DNA of 64,000 bases from Dietzia sp. JS16-p6b (GTDB lineage Bacteria; Actinomycetota; Actinomycetes; Mycobacteriales; Mycobacteriaceae), in contig NZ_CP024869.1 in assembly GCF_003052165.1 (NCBI RefSeq), positions 2,142,001 to 2,206,000 on the forward strand. The letters run 5' to 3'. The notes under the pieces were generated by a model. That model made no database searches. It was given only the letters and a program-made list of their open reading frames with translations, and was not told the origin of the DNA. Shown here piece after piece: positions 25,338 through 35,425 of the stretch (its first letter is position 1; every line of letters begins with the position of its first letter). A program made the position numbers and the translations under genes.

Positions 25338-26513
25338 GTCCGATGCGGTGAGGTAGGCGCGGAGCATCCCGGTCACCGCGGTGATCTGGGTGGCCGGGCA
25401 GTGTTCCTCCCGGGTGTGTGCCAACCCGGGATCGCCCGGACCGAGGTTGACCGCGGGAATGCCCAGAGCAGCGAACCGTGACACGTCGGTCCACCCGTAC
25501 TTCGCCCGCACCCGCCCACCCGCCGCACGCACGAGGTCGGCCGCCGCCGGGGCCGCGAGACCCGGCAGGGCCCCGGGGGACATGTCGGTCAGTTCCCAGT
25601 ACTCACCGGGCTCGCTCGGCGGATCCTCGCCCGTCGGGATGCGCCCGGACCGGGTCAGCCCGAGCGCCTCGAGAGCGTGCGTGAGCGCCGCATCGGGGTC
25701 CCGGTCCGGGGCGAACCGGAAGTTGACGTCGAGCCATGCCTCGTCCGGAACGGTGTTGCCGGCCACGCCTGCGGACATCCGCACGGCCTGCAGCCCCTCC
25801 CTGTACACGCATCCGTCGATGTCCACCGAGCGCGGCTCGTACGACTCGAGCGCCGCCAACAGTGGGGCTAGTCGGTGCACGGCGTTGTCGCCCAACCAGC
25901 TCCGCGCCGAGTGGGCCCGGGTGCCGCGGGTGTGGATCCGGAGACGGCAGGTCCCCTGACAGCCCGCCTCGATCTGGCCACCGGTGGGCTCACCGAGAAT
26001 CGCCACGTCCCCACGGAGCCAGTCCAGGTGGCTCCGTTCGAGGAACCCCAGGCCGTTGGCGGTGGCCTCGATCTCCTCGCAGTCGTAGAGGACGAGGGTG
26101 AGATCGTGCGCGAGCGCGGCGGAGTCCGCGAGGGTCGCGAACAGGTGGAGGAACACCGCGTCCCCGGACTTCATGTCGACCGCCCCGCACCCGTGCAGGA
26201 CCAGATCGTCGCCCTCTCCGGTGATCGTGGACGGCACGTTGTCCGCCACCGGGACGGTGTCGAGATGACCCGCGAGCACCACGCGCGTGGGCAGGCCCCT
26301 GGTGGTCCGGGCCAGGATGCGGTCGCCGTCACGGATCAGTTCGGTCCGCCCGGCGGCCGGTCCGGTGAACCCGGCGACCACCTTCTCGAGCGCGGTGTGG
26401 ACGGCGCCGGCGATCACCGCTTCCGCCCGGGAGGGGCTGGGGATGTCGACGAGCGCACGGGCGAGGTCGACCGGGTCTGCGGTCAGATCGAGGGCGGCGG
26501 TCACGGCGTCCAC
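25335..26513 (-). CDS. dapE: Succinyl-diaminopimelate desuccinylase
   Basis: DapE (392 residues) hydrolyses N-succinyl-LL-diaminopimelate to LL-DAP and succinate, a late step of lysine and peptidoglycan precursor synthesis. Metal-binding and catalytic motifs are clear: AGHLDTVP (His and catalytic Asp), [13 protein letters not shown] (bridging Asp), YDCEEIE (Glu pair), and a C-terminal HTREEHCP histidine. It has an actinobacterial length and domain order with a central dimerisation segment. GTG at 26513 lies 50 bp from divergent dapD, so the two DAP genes share an intergenic control region. Downstream, three 17-bp repeats follow the stop. Confidence 0.95.
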   Translation of the reverse strand: MDAVTAALDLTADPVDLARALVDIPSPSRAEAVIAGAVHTALEKVVAGFTGPAAGRTELIRDGDRILARTTRGLPTRVVLAGHLDTVPVADNVPSTITGEGDDLVLHGCGAVDMKSGDAVFLHLFATLADSAALAHDLTLVLYDCEEIEATANGLGFLERSHLDWLRGDVAILGEPTGGQIEAGCQGTCRLRIHTRGTRAHSARSWLGDNAVHRLAPLLAALESYEPRSVDIDGCVYREGLQAVRMSAGVAGNTVPDEAWLDVNFRFAPDRDPDAALTHALEALGLTRSGRIPTGEDPPSEPGEYWELTDMSPGALPGLAAPAAADLVRAAGGRVRAKYGWTDVSRFAALGIPAVNLGPGDPGLAHTREEHCPATQITAVTGMLRAYLTASD

Positions 26514-26552
26514 CTTAGATGCCCGTCACCGTTGTGCGCCGGGGCCGACCGC

Positions 26553-26558
26553 TAGCAT
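26553..26558 (+). promoter_or_regulatory. Leaderless -10 box for dapD
   Basis: TAGCAT is followed by 6 nt and the ATG at 26565, with no ribosome site. The gap to divergent dapE is only 51 bp. Confidence 0.5.
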
Positions 26559-26564
26559 CGGGGT

Positions 26565-27533
26565 ATGAGTGCACACGGAGCCGTAGCCACCGGAATCGCC
26601 ACCCTGACGTCCGATCACACCGTTCTCGACGTGTGGTATCCCGCACCGGAGCTCGGTGCGGCCTCCGAGGGGGGCCACCGGATCCTCTCGGGCGACGAGG
26701 TCCCCGCCGAGCTCGCCCCCCTGACAGGACCCGATGCCGACCGAGGTGTCGAGCGGGTCGCGGTCCGCGTGGAGATCGGCGACCTCACGCAGGCCCCGAC
26801 CGACGCGTACGACGCGTACCTCCGGCTCCACCTGATCAGCCATCGCCTCATCAAGCCCCACTACGCGAACATGGACGGCCTCTTCGGGACCCTGAGCAAC
26901 GTGGTGTGGACCAACTTCGGCCCCTGTGCGGTCCCGGGCTTCGAGCTCGTCCGCGCCAAGCTCCGCGCCCGCGGACCGGTCACGGTGTTCGGCATCGACA
27001 AGTTCCCGCGCATGGTGGACTACGTGGTCCCGTCCGGGGTGCGGATCGCCGACGCCGACCGCGTCCGGCTGGGAGCCCACCTGGCGGAGGGGACGACCGT
27101 CATGCACGAGGGCTTCGTCAACTTCAACGCCGGCACCCTCGGGCCGTCGATGGTCGAGGGCCGCATCTCGGCCGGGGTCGTGGTCGGCGCCGACTCCGAC
27201 GTCGGCGGTGGCGCGTCGATCATGGGGACGCTCTCCGGCGGCGGCAAGGAGACCATCTCGATAGGCGAACGGTGCCTGCTGGGAGCCAACTCCGGGATAG
27301 GGATCTCCCTCGGTGACGACTGCGTGGTCGAGGCCGGGCTCTACGTCACCGCCGGCACGAAGGTGGACGTCCGGGCGGGCGCCTGGGCCGACCGCGAGCC
27401 CGTCAAGGCCGGTCGGCTCTCCGGGATGGACAACCTGCTCTTCCGTCGCAACTCCGTCTCCGGCGCGGTCGAGGCCGTGCCGTGGAAGAAGGAGGGCGTG
27501 GAACTCAACGACGCGCTCCACGCCAACGACTGA
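26565..27533 (+). CDS. dapD: Tetrahydrodipicolinate N-succinyltransferase
   Basis: DapD (322 residues) succinylates tetrahydrodipicolinate in the DAP/lysine pathway, feeding DapC and then DapE. The actinobacterial type has a long N-terminal domain (to about 150, including [27 protein letters not shown]) followed by a left-handed beta-helix of hexapeptide repeats ([34 protein letters not shown] ... [26 protein letters not shown]) and a short C-terminal cap. ATG at 26565 follows a TAGCAT box by 6 nt. It is divergent from dapE, and with dapC (27598-28719) this makes three DAP genes in 3.4 kb. Confidence 0.96.
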   Translation: MSAHGAVATGIATLTSDHTVLDVWYPAPELGAASEGGHRILSGDEVPAELAPLTGPDADRGVERVAVRVEIGDLTQAPTDAYDAYLRLHLISHRLIKPHYANMDGLFGTLSNVVWTNFGPCAVPGFELVRAKLRARGPVTVFGIDKFPRMVDYVVPSGVRIADADRVRLGAHLAEGTTVMHEGFVNFNAGTLGPSMVEGRISAGVVVGADSDVGGGASIMGTLSGGGKETISIGERCLLGANSGIGISLGDDCVVEAGLYVTAGTKVDVRAGAWADREPVKAGRLSGMDNLLFRRNSVSGAVEAVPWKKEGVELNDALHAND

Positions 27534-27597
27534 CTCGCGGGCGGACATCCGCGTCCGGTATCCCACATCGGCGGGCGCCGGCCGGGTCTCGGTGACC

Positions 27598-28719
27598 TCA
27601 GGCCAGCCGGCGTACCGCCTCGGCCACCGTGGCGTCGGTGGCCGTGAGGGCGATGCGGACGTGCCGGGCACCCGCGGAGCCGTAGAATTCACCGGGCGCC
27701 ACGAGCAGGCCGCGCCGGGCGAACCAGTCCACCGTCTCGCGACAGGGCTCGTCCCGCGTCGCCCAGAGGTACAGCCCGGCCTGCGAGTGATCCACCCGGA
27801 ATCCGGCGGCCTCCACGGCCGGGAGCAGGAGCTCGCGCCGGGCCCGGTAGCGCTCGCGCTGCTCGGCCTCGTGCGCGTCATCCCGAAGCGCCGCGGTCAT
27901 GGCGTTCTGGACGGGCAGGGGCATCATCAGGCCGGCATGTTTGCGGACCGCCAGCAGCTCCGCCACGAGCGACGGATCCCCCGCCACGAAGCCCGCGCGA
28001 TACGAGGCGAGATTCGAGGTCTTGGACAGCGAGTGCAGGGCCAGCAGGCCGGAGTGATCGCCGTCGCAGACACGCGGGTCCAGGATCGACGGCGCCTCCC
28101 CCTCCCACACCAACCCGAGGTAACACTCGTCCGAGGCCACGATCACCCCGCGTTCGCGGGCCCACTCGACCACCTTGCGCAGGTGGTCCACGCCGAGCAC
28201 CCGGCCGCTGGGGTTCGCCGGCGAGTTGAGGTAGAGCAGGGTGGGCGACGACGGGCCGAGCTGGGTCAGCGAGTCGGCACGCACGACCGCCGCCCCCGCG
28301 AGCAGGGCGCCGACCTCATACGTCGGATAGGCCACCTCCGGTACGACGACCGTGTGCCCCGGACCGAGTCCGAGTTGTGTGGGCAGCCCCGCGATGAGTT
28401 CCTTGGTGCCGATGGCGGGCAGTACCGAGCCGGCGTCCAGCCCGGTGACACCGTAGCGCCTGGCGAGGGCGTCGGCGGCAGCCGTCTGCAACTCCGGTGT
28501 CCCGACGGTGGCCGGGTACCCCGGTTCGTCGGATCCGGCATCGAGCGCCTCGCGGATCACCGGGGCGACCGGATCGACCGGGGTTCCCACGGTGAGGTCG
28601 ACCAGGCCGTCGGGGTGCGCCGAGGCGAGGGTCCTCGCCTCGGCGAGGGTGTCCCACGGGAACACGGGGAGTGCGCGCGCGGGAGGACGGCGCTCCGGGC
28701 GCGACACGACCGAGGTCAC
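27598..28719 (-). CDS. dapC: Succinyldiaminopimelate aminotransferase
   Basis: DapC (373 residues) is a PLP aminotransferase (fold type I) that forms N-succinyl-LL-DAP precursor from the keto acid with glutamate. Visible motifs are YLNSPANPSGRVLG (substrate-binding Asn), SDECYLGLVWEG (Asp for the PLP ring) and LHSLSKTSNLASYRAGF (Schiff-base Lys). The first GTG at 28719 overlaps the ferredoxin stop as GTGA but sits inside the only AGGAG, at zero spacing. A second in-frame GTG at 28707 lies 11 nt after AGGAG and may be the true start. The ferredoxin-dapC order matches fdxC-Rv1178. Confidence 0.93.
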   Translation of the reverse strand: MTSVVSRPERRPPARALPVFPWDTLAEARTLASAHPDGLVDLTVGTPVDPVAPVIREALDAGSDEPGYPATVGTPELQTAAADALARRYGVTGLDAGSVLPAIGTKELIAGLPTQLGLGPGHTVVVPEVAYPTYEVGALLAGAAVVRADSLTQLGPSSPTLLYLNSPANPSGRVLGVDHLRKVVEWARERGVIVASDECYLGLVWEGEAPSILDPRVCDGDHSGLLALHSLSKTSNLASYRAGFVAGDPSLVAELLAVRKHAGLMMPLPVQNAMTAALRDDAHEAEQRERYRARRELLLPAVEAAGFRVDHSQAGLYLWATRDEPCRETVDWFARRGLLVAPGEFYGSAGARHVRIALTATDATVAEAVRRLA

Positions 28720-29039
28720 TCCTGGTTCATGGGGGGCAGCGCCTTGATGAACGGGTGGTCGTAGTCGATCTTGCCCACCTTGGCCGCGCCACCCGGCGAT
28801 CCCAGCTCCACGAAGAAGTCGACGTTCGCGGTGTTGTACTCGGACCACTCCTCCGGGGTGTCGTCCTCGTAGAAAATGGCCTCCACCGGGCACACGGGTT
28901 CACACGCGCCGCAGTCGACACACTCGTCGGGATGGATGTACAGCATCCGTCCACCCTCGTAGATGCAGTCGACCGGACACTCCTCGACGCAGGACTTGTC
29001 CATCACGTCGACGCACGGCTCTGCGATCGTGTAGGTCAC
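28716..29039 (-). CDS. fdxA: 7Fe ferredoxin (FdxA/FdxC type)
   Basis: This is a 107-residue [3Fe-4S][4Fe-4S] ferredoxin. The N-terminus has TYTIAEPCVDVMDKSCVEECPVDC and the second motif is CVDCGACEPVCPVEAI, the classic 7Fe pattern, followed by the extended C-terminal region (DDTPEEWSEYNTANVDFF) typical of actinobacterial FdxA. GTG at 29039 is chosen because AGGAAGG lies 8 nt upstream and the family begins TYTIAEP; a longer frame from 29084 adds an unrelated start. It is coupled to dapC by GTGA overlap and lies beside fbiC. Confidence 0.94.
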   Translation of the reverse strand: MTYTIAEPCVDVMDKSCVEECPVDCIYEGGRMLYIHPDECVDCGACEPVCPVEAIFYEDDTPEEWSEYNTANVDFFVELGSPGGAAKVGKIDYDHPFIKALPPMNQE

Positions 29040-29124
29040 GTCGGCCACCTTCCTCATAGCGGTATGGCCTGCATCGTATGTCACACCCCGTGCGCGCGAC
29101 CACGCCGCCCCGAAGCCGGTCGCG

Positions 29125-31716
29125 CTATGTGACGACGGTCACGGGGATCTGGGTGGGAGCCGGGCCGTAGACGGTGTCCCTGCGCCGCACGGGCCGTCCG
29201 ATACCGGTGGCGATCTCCGCGATCTCCTCCGGGGTCTTGGCCGACCCGTTCTCCGCCCCGGCCATCCGGGAGATCGTCTCCTCCATGAGGGTGCCGCCGA
29301 GGTCGTTGGCGCCCGCGCGCAACATGGTGCGAGTGCCCGCGACCCCGAGCTTGACCCAGCTGGTCTGGACGTTGTCGACGGCACCGTGCAACATGATCCG
29401 GGCCAGCGCGTGGACCGCGACGTTCTCCTGGCGAGTCGGACCCGGCCGGGACGCGCCCGCCAGGTAGAGCGGGGCGCTGCGGTGCACGAAAGGCAGGGGG
29501 ACGAACTCGGTGAACCCGCCGGTCCGGTCCTGGATCCCCCTCAGCGTGCGCAGGTGCGCCACCCAGTGCCGCGGCGTGTCCACGTGGCCGTACATCATGG
29601 TGGAGCTCGATCGCAGTCCCACCTCGTGTGCGGTGGTGACGATGTCGATCCATTCGGAGGCCGGGAGTTTGCCCTTCGTCAGCACCCAGCGGACCTCGTC
29701 ATCGAGGATCTCCGCCGCCGTCCCCGGGATGGTGTCCAGACCGGCCGCCCGCAACTCGGTGAGCCACTCCCTGACCCCCACCCCGGACCGGGCCGCCCCG
29801 TTCGAGATCTCCATCGGGCTGAACGCGTGGACGTGCATGGACGGCACCCGCTCCTTGACCGCGCGGACGAGGTCGGCGTACCCGGTGACCGGCAGGTCCG
29901 GGTCGATCCCGCCCTGCATGCAGACCTCGGACGCCCCGGAGACGTACGCCTCGTACGCGCGGTCGGCCACCTCGGCGGCCGAGAGCGAGAACGCGTCCGC
30001 GTCCCCCTTGCGCTGGGCGAACGCACAGAACCGGCACCCCGTGTAGCAGATGTTGGAGAAGTTGATGTTCCGGTTGACGACGTAGGTCACCGTCTCCCCC
30101 ACCACGTCCGCGCGGATCCGGTCGGCGAGTCCGGCCACGGCGGCCAGCCCGTCCCCCGTGGCCGTGGCCAGGGCGAGGTACTGGTCGTCGGTGAGGCCGG
30201 CCGGGTCCGATTCCGCGGCCCGCAGCGCCGCGACGACCTCGGAGTCCGCGCGCTCGGGGACCAGCGCGGCCGCACCGAGTTCGGCGGCGCGGGCCCGGAT
30301 GACGTCCCAGTTGCCGAACGCCTCGCCGATGTCCGAACGGGTGTCGGTGTTGCGGCCCTCGGTGTCGATCGCGGTGTGCAGGTCCGTCCGTCCGCTCGAG
30401 TCCCAGTCGTCGTCGGGCTCCTGCCACGGCCGCCCCGAGGGGCGGACCACCTCGTCGTCGCCCCCACCACCGTCACCGACCGCGGCCAGGCCCGTGCCCG
30501 GGTCGGCGAGCGCGTGGACGTGCCCCGACACCCTGGGGTCGATCCAGGCGTCGCCCGCACCGACGTAGCGCGGGTGGGCGGTGAGACGCTCGGTCAGTGC
30601 CCACCCCGCCGCCGCCAGGTCGGCGGTCAGCCCCTCGAGATGCGGCCACGGCCGCTCGGGGTTGACGTGATCGGGTGTCAGCGGGGAGATGCCGCCCAGG
30701 TCGTCCACCCCCGCGCCGATGAGAGCCAGCACCTCCCCCCGGTCCACCAGATTCGGCGGGGCCTGGACGGCGACCCGCGGGTCGAGCACCAGGCGCGCGA
30801 CGGCGATCGCGGCGAGGAACTCGCCGGTGTCCGCGTCGGCCGAGTCGCGCATGGCGGTGTCGGGCTTGGCCCGGAAATTCTGGACGATCACCTCCTGGAG
30901 GTGTCCGAACTCCCTGGCCAGTCCGGCCAACGCGAGCAGACTCTCGGCCCGTTCGGTCCGGTTCTCCCCGATACCGACCAGGATCCCCGAGGTGAACGGC
31001 ACCGCGAGACGCCCGGCGTCGGTCAGGGTCCGTAGCCTCACCGCGGGGTCCTTGTCCGGGCTGCCGTGGTGGCACGCACCCGGGGTGGTGAACAGCCTCG
31101 TGGCGGTGGTCTCGAGCATCATCCCCATCGACGGTGCGACCGGCTTGAGCATGGACATCTCCGACCAGCTCATCACCCCGGGGTTGAGATGCGGCAGCAG
31201 CCCCGTCTCCTCCAACACCCGGATGGCCATGGCCCTGACGTAGTCCAGGGTCGAGGAGAAGCCGCGCGACTCGAGCCACTCCCTCGCCTCGGGCCAGCGG
31301 TCCTCCGGTCGGTCGCCCAACGTGAAGAGCGCCTCCTTGCACCCGGCTTCCGCGCCGCGTCGGCACAGGTCCACCACCTCGTCGGGGTCGAGGAACAGCC
31401 CCTCGCCAGCGGCCCGGAGCTTGCCCGGAACGGTCACGAACGTGCAGTAGTGGCAGCGGTCGCGGCACAGGCGGGTGAGCGGGACGAACACCTTGCGGGA
31501 GTAGGTCACCACCCCCGGGCGTCCCTCGTCGACGAGCCGTGCGTCGCGGCGCGCGGCCGCCAGCCCGGTCAGCCGGACGAGATCGTCACCACGCGCGGCC
31601 AGCAACACCGCCGCCTCGGTCACGTCGAGGGTGAGCCCGTCGGAGGCCCGGCGCAGCGCGCGGCGCATGGCCGAGGGCGTGGGCTCGGGATCGACGGGCG
31701 TCAGGGCGAGATCCAT
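29125..31716 (-). CDS. fbiC: FO synthase (CofG-CofH fusion), F420 biosynthesis
   Basis: FbiC (863 residues) is the bifunctional radical-SAM enzyme that builds the deazaflavin FO of coenzyme F420 from tyrosine and the ribityl pyrimidine. Both radical-SAM Cys-x3-Cys-x2-Cys clusters are present: C84/C88/C91 in the CofG half and C557/C561/C564 in the CofH half. The linker between them (about 400-540) is acidic and poorly conserved. M. tuberculosis fbiC (Rv1173) is of similar length and lies near fdxC, as here. ATG at 31716 has only a weak CATCAT-type box 7 nt upstream and no ribosome site, so it may be leaderless. Two F420-type LLM oxidoreductases elsewhere in this window are likely users. Confidence 0.96.
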   Translation of the reverse strand: MDLALTPVDPEPTPSAMRRALRRASDGLTLDVTEAAVLLAARGDDLVRLTGLAAARRDARLVDEGRPGVVTYSRKVFVPLTRLCRDRCHYCTFVTVPGKLRAAGEGLFLDPDEVVDLCRRGAEAGCKEALFTLGDRPEDRWPEAREWLESRGFSSTLDYVRAMAIRVLEETGLLPHLNPGVMSWSEMSMLKPVAPSMGMMLETTATRLFTTPGACHHGSPDKDPAVRLRTLTDAGRLAVPFTSGILVGIGENRTERAESLLALAGLAREFGHLQEVIVQNFRAKPDTAMRDSADADTGEFLAAIAVARLVLDPRVAVQAPPNLVDRGEVLALIGAGVDDLGGISPLTPDHVNPERPWPHLEGLTADLAAAGWALTERLTAHPRYVGAGDAWIDPRVSGHVHALADPGTGLAAVGDGGGGDDEVVRPSGRPWQEPDDDWDSSGRTDLHTAIDTEGRNTDTRSDIGEAFGNWDVIRARAAELGAAALVPERADSEVVAALRAAESDPAGLTDDQYLALATATGDGLAAVAGLADRIRADVVGETVTYVVNRNINFSNICYTGCRFCAFAQRKGDADAFSLSAAEVADRAYEAYVSGASEVCMQGGIDPDLPVTGYADLVRAVKERVPSMHVHAFSPMEISNGAARSGVGVREWLTELRAAGLDTIPGTAAEILDDEVRWVLTKGKLPASEWIDIVTTAHEVGLRSSSTMMYGHVDTPRHWVAHLRTLRGIQDRTGGFTEFVPLPFVHRSAPLYLAGASRPGPTRQENVAVHALARIMLHGAVDNVQTSWVKLGVAGTRTMLRAGANDLGGTLMEETISRMAGAENGSAKTPEEIAEIATGIGRPVRRRDTVYGPAPTQIPVTVVT

Positions 31717-31802
31717 GTCCGTGATGATGCCCCACCGAGGCCGCGAGGTGGAGGGCCGGTGCTGCGTGGGAGGTCACGGCCGTACGGAACGGGACCGCGC
31801 AC

Positions 31803-31808
31803 TAGTCT
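31803..31808 (+). promoter_or_regulatory. Leaderless -10 box for the first PH-domain gene
   Basis: TAGTCT is followed by 7 nt and the ATG at 31816 with no ribosome site. Confidence 0.5.
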
Positions 31809-31815
31809 GGGCGGC

Positions 31816-32460
31816 ATGCCCGATCCCGCCCGTCCCCTGCGCAGCAACGGTGATCCCCTGGTGTCCGCACCTCCCCGTGGCGCCGGTGGCGCCCACGCCC
31901 TGCGCGAGCCGGCTCCGGCGACCGCTACCGAGGACGTCCCCGACTCCGGCGAGGGTCTGCTGACGTCCAACCGGGTGCTGGTCACGGCTCCGCGTCACCG
32001 GATCTCCCCCCGCACGCCGGTGCTGTGGGTGATCGAGGGGATCTGGTCGTGGGCGATCCTCGCCGCCCTGCAGGTCGGGTGGTACTTCTGGGGCGACAAC
32101 GTGATGGGGTTCTGGAACTGGGTCGCGCTGGCAGCGACCGTCCCGTTCGCGTTCATGTCCATCGTGGTGGCGCCGTGGTGGCGCTACGTCGTGGCCCGGT
32201 GGGACGTCTCGGACACCGCCGTGTGCTCGCGCAAGGGCTGGTGGACCACCCAGTTCCGCATCGCCCCGCTGGCGCGCCTGCAGACCGTCTACACCACCCG
32301 CAACCTGTTCGAACGGTGGTTCGGTCTGGCCACCGTCCACGCCTCCACCGCGTCGGCGCAGGGCACGGTGGAGATCAGGGGCCTGGTGCTCGCCGACGCG
32401 GAGGCGTTGGCGCAGCACCTCATCGCCATCGCCAACCTCGACTCGGAGGACGGGACGTGA
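31816..32460 (+). CDS. Bacterial-PH-domain membrane protein (short, YdbS-like)
   Basis: This is a 214-residue protein with a disordered Pro/Ala-rich N-terminus (to about 55) and two transmembrane helices (PVLWVIEGIWSWAILAALQVGWYFW and WVALAATVPFAFMSIVVAPWW), followed by a bacterial PH domain (VARWDVSDTAVCSRKGWWTTQFRIAPLARLQTVYTTRNLFERWFGLATVHASTAS). This layout matches YdbS-type proteins. ATG at 31816 appears leaderless. The GTGA overlap at 32457-32460 couples it to a longer multi-PH protein; such pairs are common and probably form one membrane complex. Function unknown. Confidence 0.85.
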   Translation: MPDPARPLRSNGDPLVSAPPRGAGGAHALREPAPATATEDVPDSGEGLLTSNRVLVTAPRHRISPRTPVLWVIEGIWSWAILAALQVGWYFWGDNVMGFWNWVALAATVPFAFMSIVVAPWWRYVVARWDVSDTAVCSRKGWWTTQFRIAPLARLQTVYTTRNLFERWFGLATVHASTASAQGTVEIRGLVLADAEALAQHLIAIANLDSEDGT

Positions 32461-34160
32461 GCGGACCGGGGACCGTGTCCGGGGTGACGGCCGGTCCGGA
32501 CGACGACGAGGCCGGCTCCTCCGTCGACACCGCGCGGGCCCCTGGGACCGAATCGGCACCGGACCAGGAGGCGGCCGAGGAGACGGCGCCGACCGATCGG
32601 ACTGACGACGCCGGCGCGGTCGACCCGGAGGCCCCGTGGCACCGGTTGTCCTGGCGGATGCTGCTGGTGGACCCGCTGGGGATGCTGACCCGGTTGCTCC
32701 CGCTGTTCCTCATCTCCCTGTGGTTGGGGTCGAATCGCAACAACTACTGGTTCGAGATCGGCGTCATCTCGTTGATCGTCCTGGGCAGTCTACTGAGGTG
32801 GCTGTCCACGAGCTACCAGGTCGGCCGGACCCACATCGTCCTGAAGAAGGGCTTCTTCAGCCGCAACGTGGTCACGGTGTCGCGCCAGCGGATCCGCAGC
32901 GTGGACACCGAGTCGGACCTGTTCCACCGGGTGATGCGCGTATCGATCGTCGAGGTCGGCACCGGCCGCGCGGACTCCGGGAAGTCGGACGCCGAGCGGT
33001 TCCGGCTCAACGCCATCGACACTGCCCAGGTCGAGCCGCTGCGCGACGAACTGCTCAAACATCGGCGCGCCCTGGACCCGACGCTGAGCGAGGAGGACGA
33101 GGAGCAGTGGGGGTCGAAGTACGGCGAGGACATCTCCCGGTGGCGCGTCACGTGGGCGCGGTTCGCGCCGTTCTCCTTCCTCGGGTTCGGCGTTCTCCTG
33201 TCCCTGTGGCTCCTCACCTGGCAGATGGGGGACATGCACGACCGGGTCATGGACCTCGCGGTGGTCGAGGCGACCGTCTCGTGGCTCGACTCCCTGGGAC
33301 AGCCGTGGACTCTGGTCGGCGAGGTGATCGCGGTCTGGATGGTGGCCGGGGTCCTGGCGATCATCACGTACGCGATCCGTTACGGGAAGTACGCGCTCAC
33401 CGACCGTGGACAGTTGCTCTACGTCCAGAACGGCATCCTCCGACGGAAGCATCAGGCGCTGGACAAGGCCAGGCTCCGAGGGGTCGAGATCCGTCTGCCG
33501 GTCTATCTCCGGCTCCTGGGCGGTGGCCGGCTCGAGCCCATCATGACGGGGACCAAGAAGGGTGCCGCCGCGTCGACGCTGCTGCCGCAGGCCCCCATCA
33601 AGGACGTCCGGCGGGTGGCCGCGCGCATCCTCGGCGACCCGACACCGGTCACCGTGAGGCTCCGGCGCCACCCGTGGAAGGCCGCGCGCCGGCGGATCAC
33701 CCGTGGACTCCTCCCGTTCTGGGTGGTGGCCGGCCTGATCGTCCTGGTGCGGATCGACTCCGGCCCATCGGCCGACATCTGGGTGCAGTGGGGGATCCCG
33801 GCGGCCCTGGTGTTCTTCCTCGCGTTGTCCGTCGACCGGATCAGGATGCTCGGCCACGCTCTGCTGCCCGACGTCCTGGTGAGCTCGAGTGGGTCGTGGA
33901 CCGCCAAGCGGACCGTGCTCGAGGCGGAGGGCATCATCGGGTGGACGGTCACCCAGTCGGTGTTCCAGCGTTCCGCGGGGGTCGCGACCGTCTCGGCGGC
34001 CACCCCCGCGGGCAACGGTGTCTACTCCGTCGTCGACATGGACGCCGACGAGGCCTGGGCTCTGGCCGAGGCGCTGACCCCCGGCATCACGGACGTGTGG
34101 CACCACGACGGGGACCCCGACGTGCGCTCCTCACCGTCGATGGGTCTCCGCCCGCGGTGA
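32457..34160 (+). CDS. Multi-PH-domain membrane protein (YdbT-like)
   Basis: This is a 567-residue partner of the preceding gene. After an acidic, disordered N-terminus (to about 60) come several transmembrane pairs alternating with bacterial PH domains. The first PH domain contains SYQVGRTHIVLKKGFFSRNVVTVSRQRIRSVDTESDLFHRVMRVSIVEV, the second KYALTDRGQLLYVQNGILRRKHQALDKARLRGVEIR, and a third ends the protein (SSGSWTAKRTVLEAEGIIGWTVTQSVFQRSAGVATVSAAT). GTG at 32457 overlaps the upstream stop. The 3' end overlaps the convergent small membrane-protein gene by 30 bp. In B. subtilis YdbS/YdbT aid resistance to exported bacteriocins; no such role is shown here. Confidence 0.87.
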   Translation: MSGPGTVSGVTAGPDDDEAGSSVDTARAPGTESAPDQEAAEETAPTDRTDDAGAVDPEAPWHRLSWRMLLVDPLGMLTRLLPLFLISLWLGSNRNNYWFEIGVISLIVLGSLLRWLSTSYQVGRTHIVLKKGFFSRNVVTVSRQRIRSVDTESDLFHRVMRVSIVEVGTGRADSGKSDAERFRLNAIDTAQVEPLRDELLKHRRALDPTLSEEDEEQWGSKYGEDISRWRVTWARFAPFSFLGFGVLLSLWLLTWQMGDMHDRVMDLAVVEATVSWLDSLGQPWTLVGEVIAVWMVAGVLAIITYAIRYGKYALTDRGQLLYVQNGILRRKHQALDKARLRGVEIRLPVYLRLLGGGRLEPIMTGTKKGAAASTLLPQAPIKDVRRVAARILGDPTPVTVRLRRHPWKAARRRITRGLLPFWVVAGLIVLVRIDSGPSADIWVQWGIPAALVFFLALSVDRIRMLGHALLPDVLVSSSGSWTAKRTVLEAEGIIGWTVTQSVFQRSAGVATVSAATPAGNGVYSVVDMDADEAWALAEALTPGITDVWHHDGDPDVRSSPSMGLRPR

Positions 34161-34532
34161 GCGTCCCAGCGTCGCGACCCACAGTGGGATGAGACCGCCC
34201 ACCACCAGGAGAGCCAGGCCCCGTAACCCGATCGGGACGGGCATGTTGCCTCCGGGGCCCAGGTTGAGCGTCACCAACGTGAGGATCCAGATCAGGGCCG
34301 GGAACACGGCCACGATCGCCCGGTCGGACCAGGCCGAGGCGACCCGCACCAGGAACAGCGACCACACACCGGCCACCAGGATGGTGAACGGGAACGGGAC
34401 CGGGCCGACGTACGTCGCGAGCCAGGCCACGGCCAGCACGCAGCTGGTGGCGGCGCCGACGGCGAGCATCACCAGCGCTACACCGAGTTCGATCACCCTG
34501 GTCGACCGGACGAGGGCGGCCCGGCCGGTCAC
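34131..34532 (-). CDS. Four-helix membrane protein beside mshB (Rv1171-like)
   Basis: This 133-residue hydrophobic protein has four predicted transmembrane helices (ELGVALVMLAVGAATSCVLAVAWLA; PFTILVAGVWSLFLVRVAS; IVAVFPALIWILTLVTLNLG; GLRGLALLVVGGLIPLWVATL). No family motif is obvious. GTG at 34532 overlaps the mshB stop as GTGA, so it is coupled to mshB, and its position matches Rv1171 downstream of mshB (Rv1170). It overlaps the convergent PH-domain gene by 30 bp at its 3' end. Function unknown. Confidence 0.78.
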   Translation of the reverse strand: MTGRAALVRSTRVIELGVALVMLAVGAATSCVLAVAWLATYVGPVPFPFTILVAGVWSLFLVRVASAWSDRAIVAVFPALIWILTLVTLNLGPGGNMPVPIGLRGLALLVVGGLIPLWVATLGRSPRAETHRR

Positions 34533-35425
34533 CGGGTCTCCCCCACGAGTCCGTCCAGCAGGTGAGCGGTACCGGGCGGGCACTTGACGTAGGGGCCCCC
34601 GGGGTCGGCGAGGTCGTGGGCGATATACCACTCGACATCCGAGACGGGCTGGAGGATCCCGTTGGTCAGGGCGAAGAACCACGGTTCTGAATCCGGCCCC
34701 GGGACCAGTTCGAGTTGGGTCGCGTGTCCGGTCAGGGCCTCCAGCTTGGCCGCATAGGTGGCGTCGTCGAGCGGCACACGGTGGGTCAGCCGTGAGTCCG
34801 GTACGGATGGCAGCTCGGCTTCGTCCGCGTGACGCAGGTGGGCCGGCGGCGCCGGGTGTCGTCGCGAGACGTAGGACCTGGCGGTGACGGTCCACGCCAC
34901 CCGCCAGGGCCGGTGGGCCGCCTGGTCGATCGCACTGTGGACGACCTCGTGGGCGCGGATGTGGTCGGGGTGGCCGTAACCTCCGCGCGGGTCATAGGTC
35001 ACCACCAGGTCGGGACGCCAGTCGTCGACGAGTGCCACCATCTCGTCGACCGCCTCGCGCCCAGAGCCCACGAAGGCGCGCGGATGCCGCGCGGACGGCG
35101 TCCCGGCCATCCCGGAATCCCGCCACCGGCCGGCGCCCCCGAGAAAACGGGGCCGGTCGACACCGAGCGCGCGGAGCGAGACCCCCAGCTCCCCGATCCG
35201 GAACCCGCCGAGTTGATCGGCGCGGTCGGCCAGCAGCCCGGAGAGGTCCTCACCGAGGACCTCACCCTCCTCCCCGAGGGTGCACGTCACCACCCGCACC
35301 TCCACACCGGCCGCGACGAGGGCGGCGATCGAGCCTCCGGTGGTGATGGCTTCATCGTCCGGGTGGGCGTGGACGAACAGGGCCCGGGGTGCGGTGCCCG
35401 GCTGCGGCACGGCGAGAGGTGTCAT
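34529..35425 (-). CDS. mshB: MshB, GlcNAc-inositol deacetylase of mycothiol synthesis
   Basis: MshB (298 residues) deacetylates GlcNAc-inositol to GlcN-inositol, the second step of mycothiol biosynthesis. It is a zinc LmbE-type deacetylase: the metal site AHPDDE is near residue 20 and the second His in GGYGHPDHIRAHEVV near 145, with TCTLGEEGEVLG between. This is the expected length for actinobacterial MshB. ATG at 35425 overlaps the stop of the LpqW-like gene (ATGA), and its own stop is coupled to the following membrane-protein gene. Presence of mshB confirms a mycothiol-producing actinomycete. Confidence 0.94.
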   Translation of the reverse strand: MTPLAVPQPGTAPRALFVHAHPDDEAITTGGSIAALVAAGVEVRVVTCTLGEEGEVLGEDLSGLLADRADQLGGFRIGELGVSLRALGVDRPRFLGGAGRWRDSGMAGTPSARHPRAFVGSGREAVDEMVALVDDWRPDLVVTYDPRGGYGHPDHIRAHEVVHSAIDQAAHRPWRVAWTVTARSYVSRRHPAPPAHLRHADEAELPSVPDSRLTHRVPLDDATYAAKLEALTGHATQLELVPGPDSEPWFFALTNGILQPVSDVEWYIAHDLADPGGPYVKCPPGTAHLLDGLVGETR

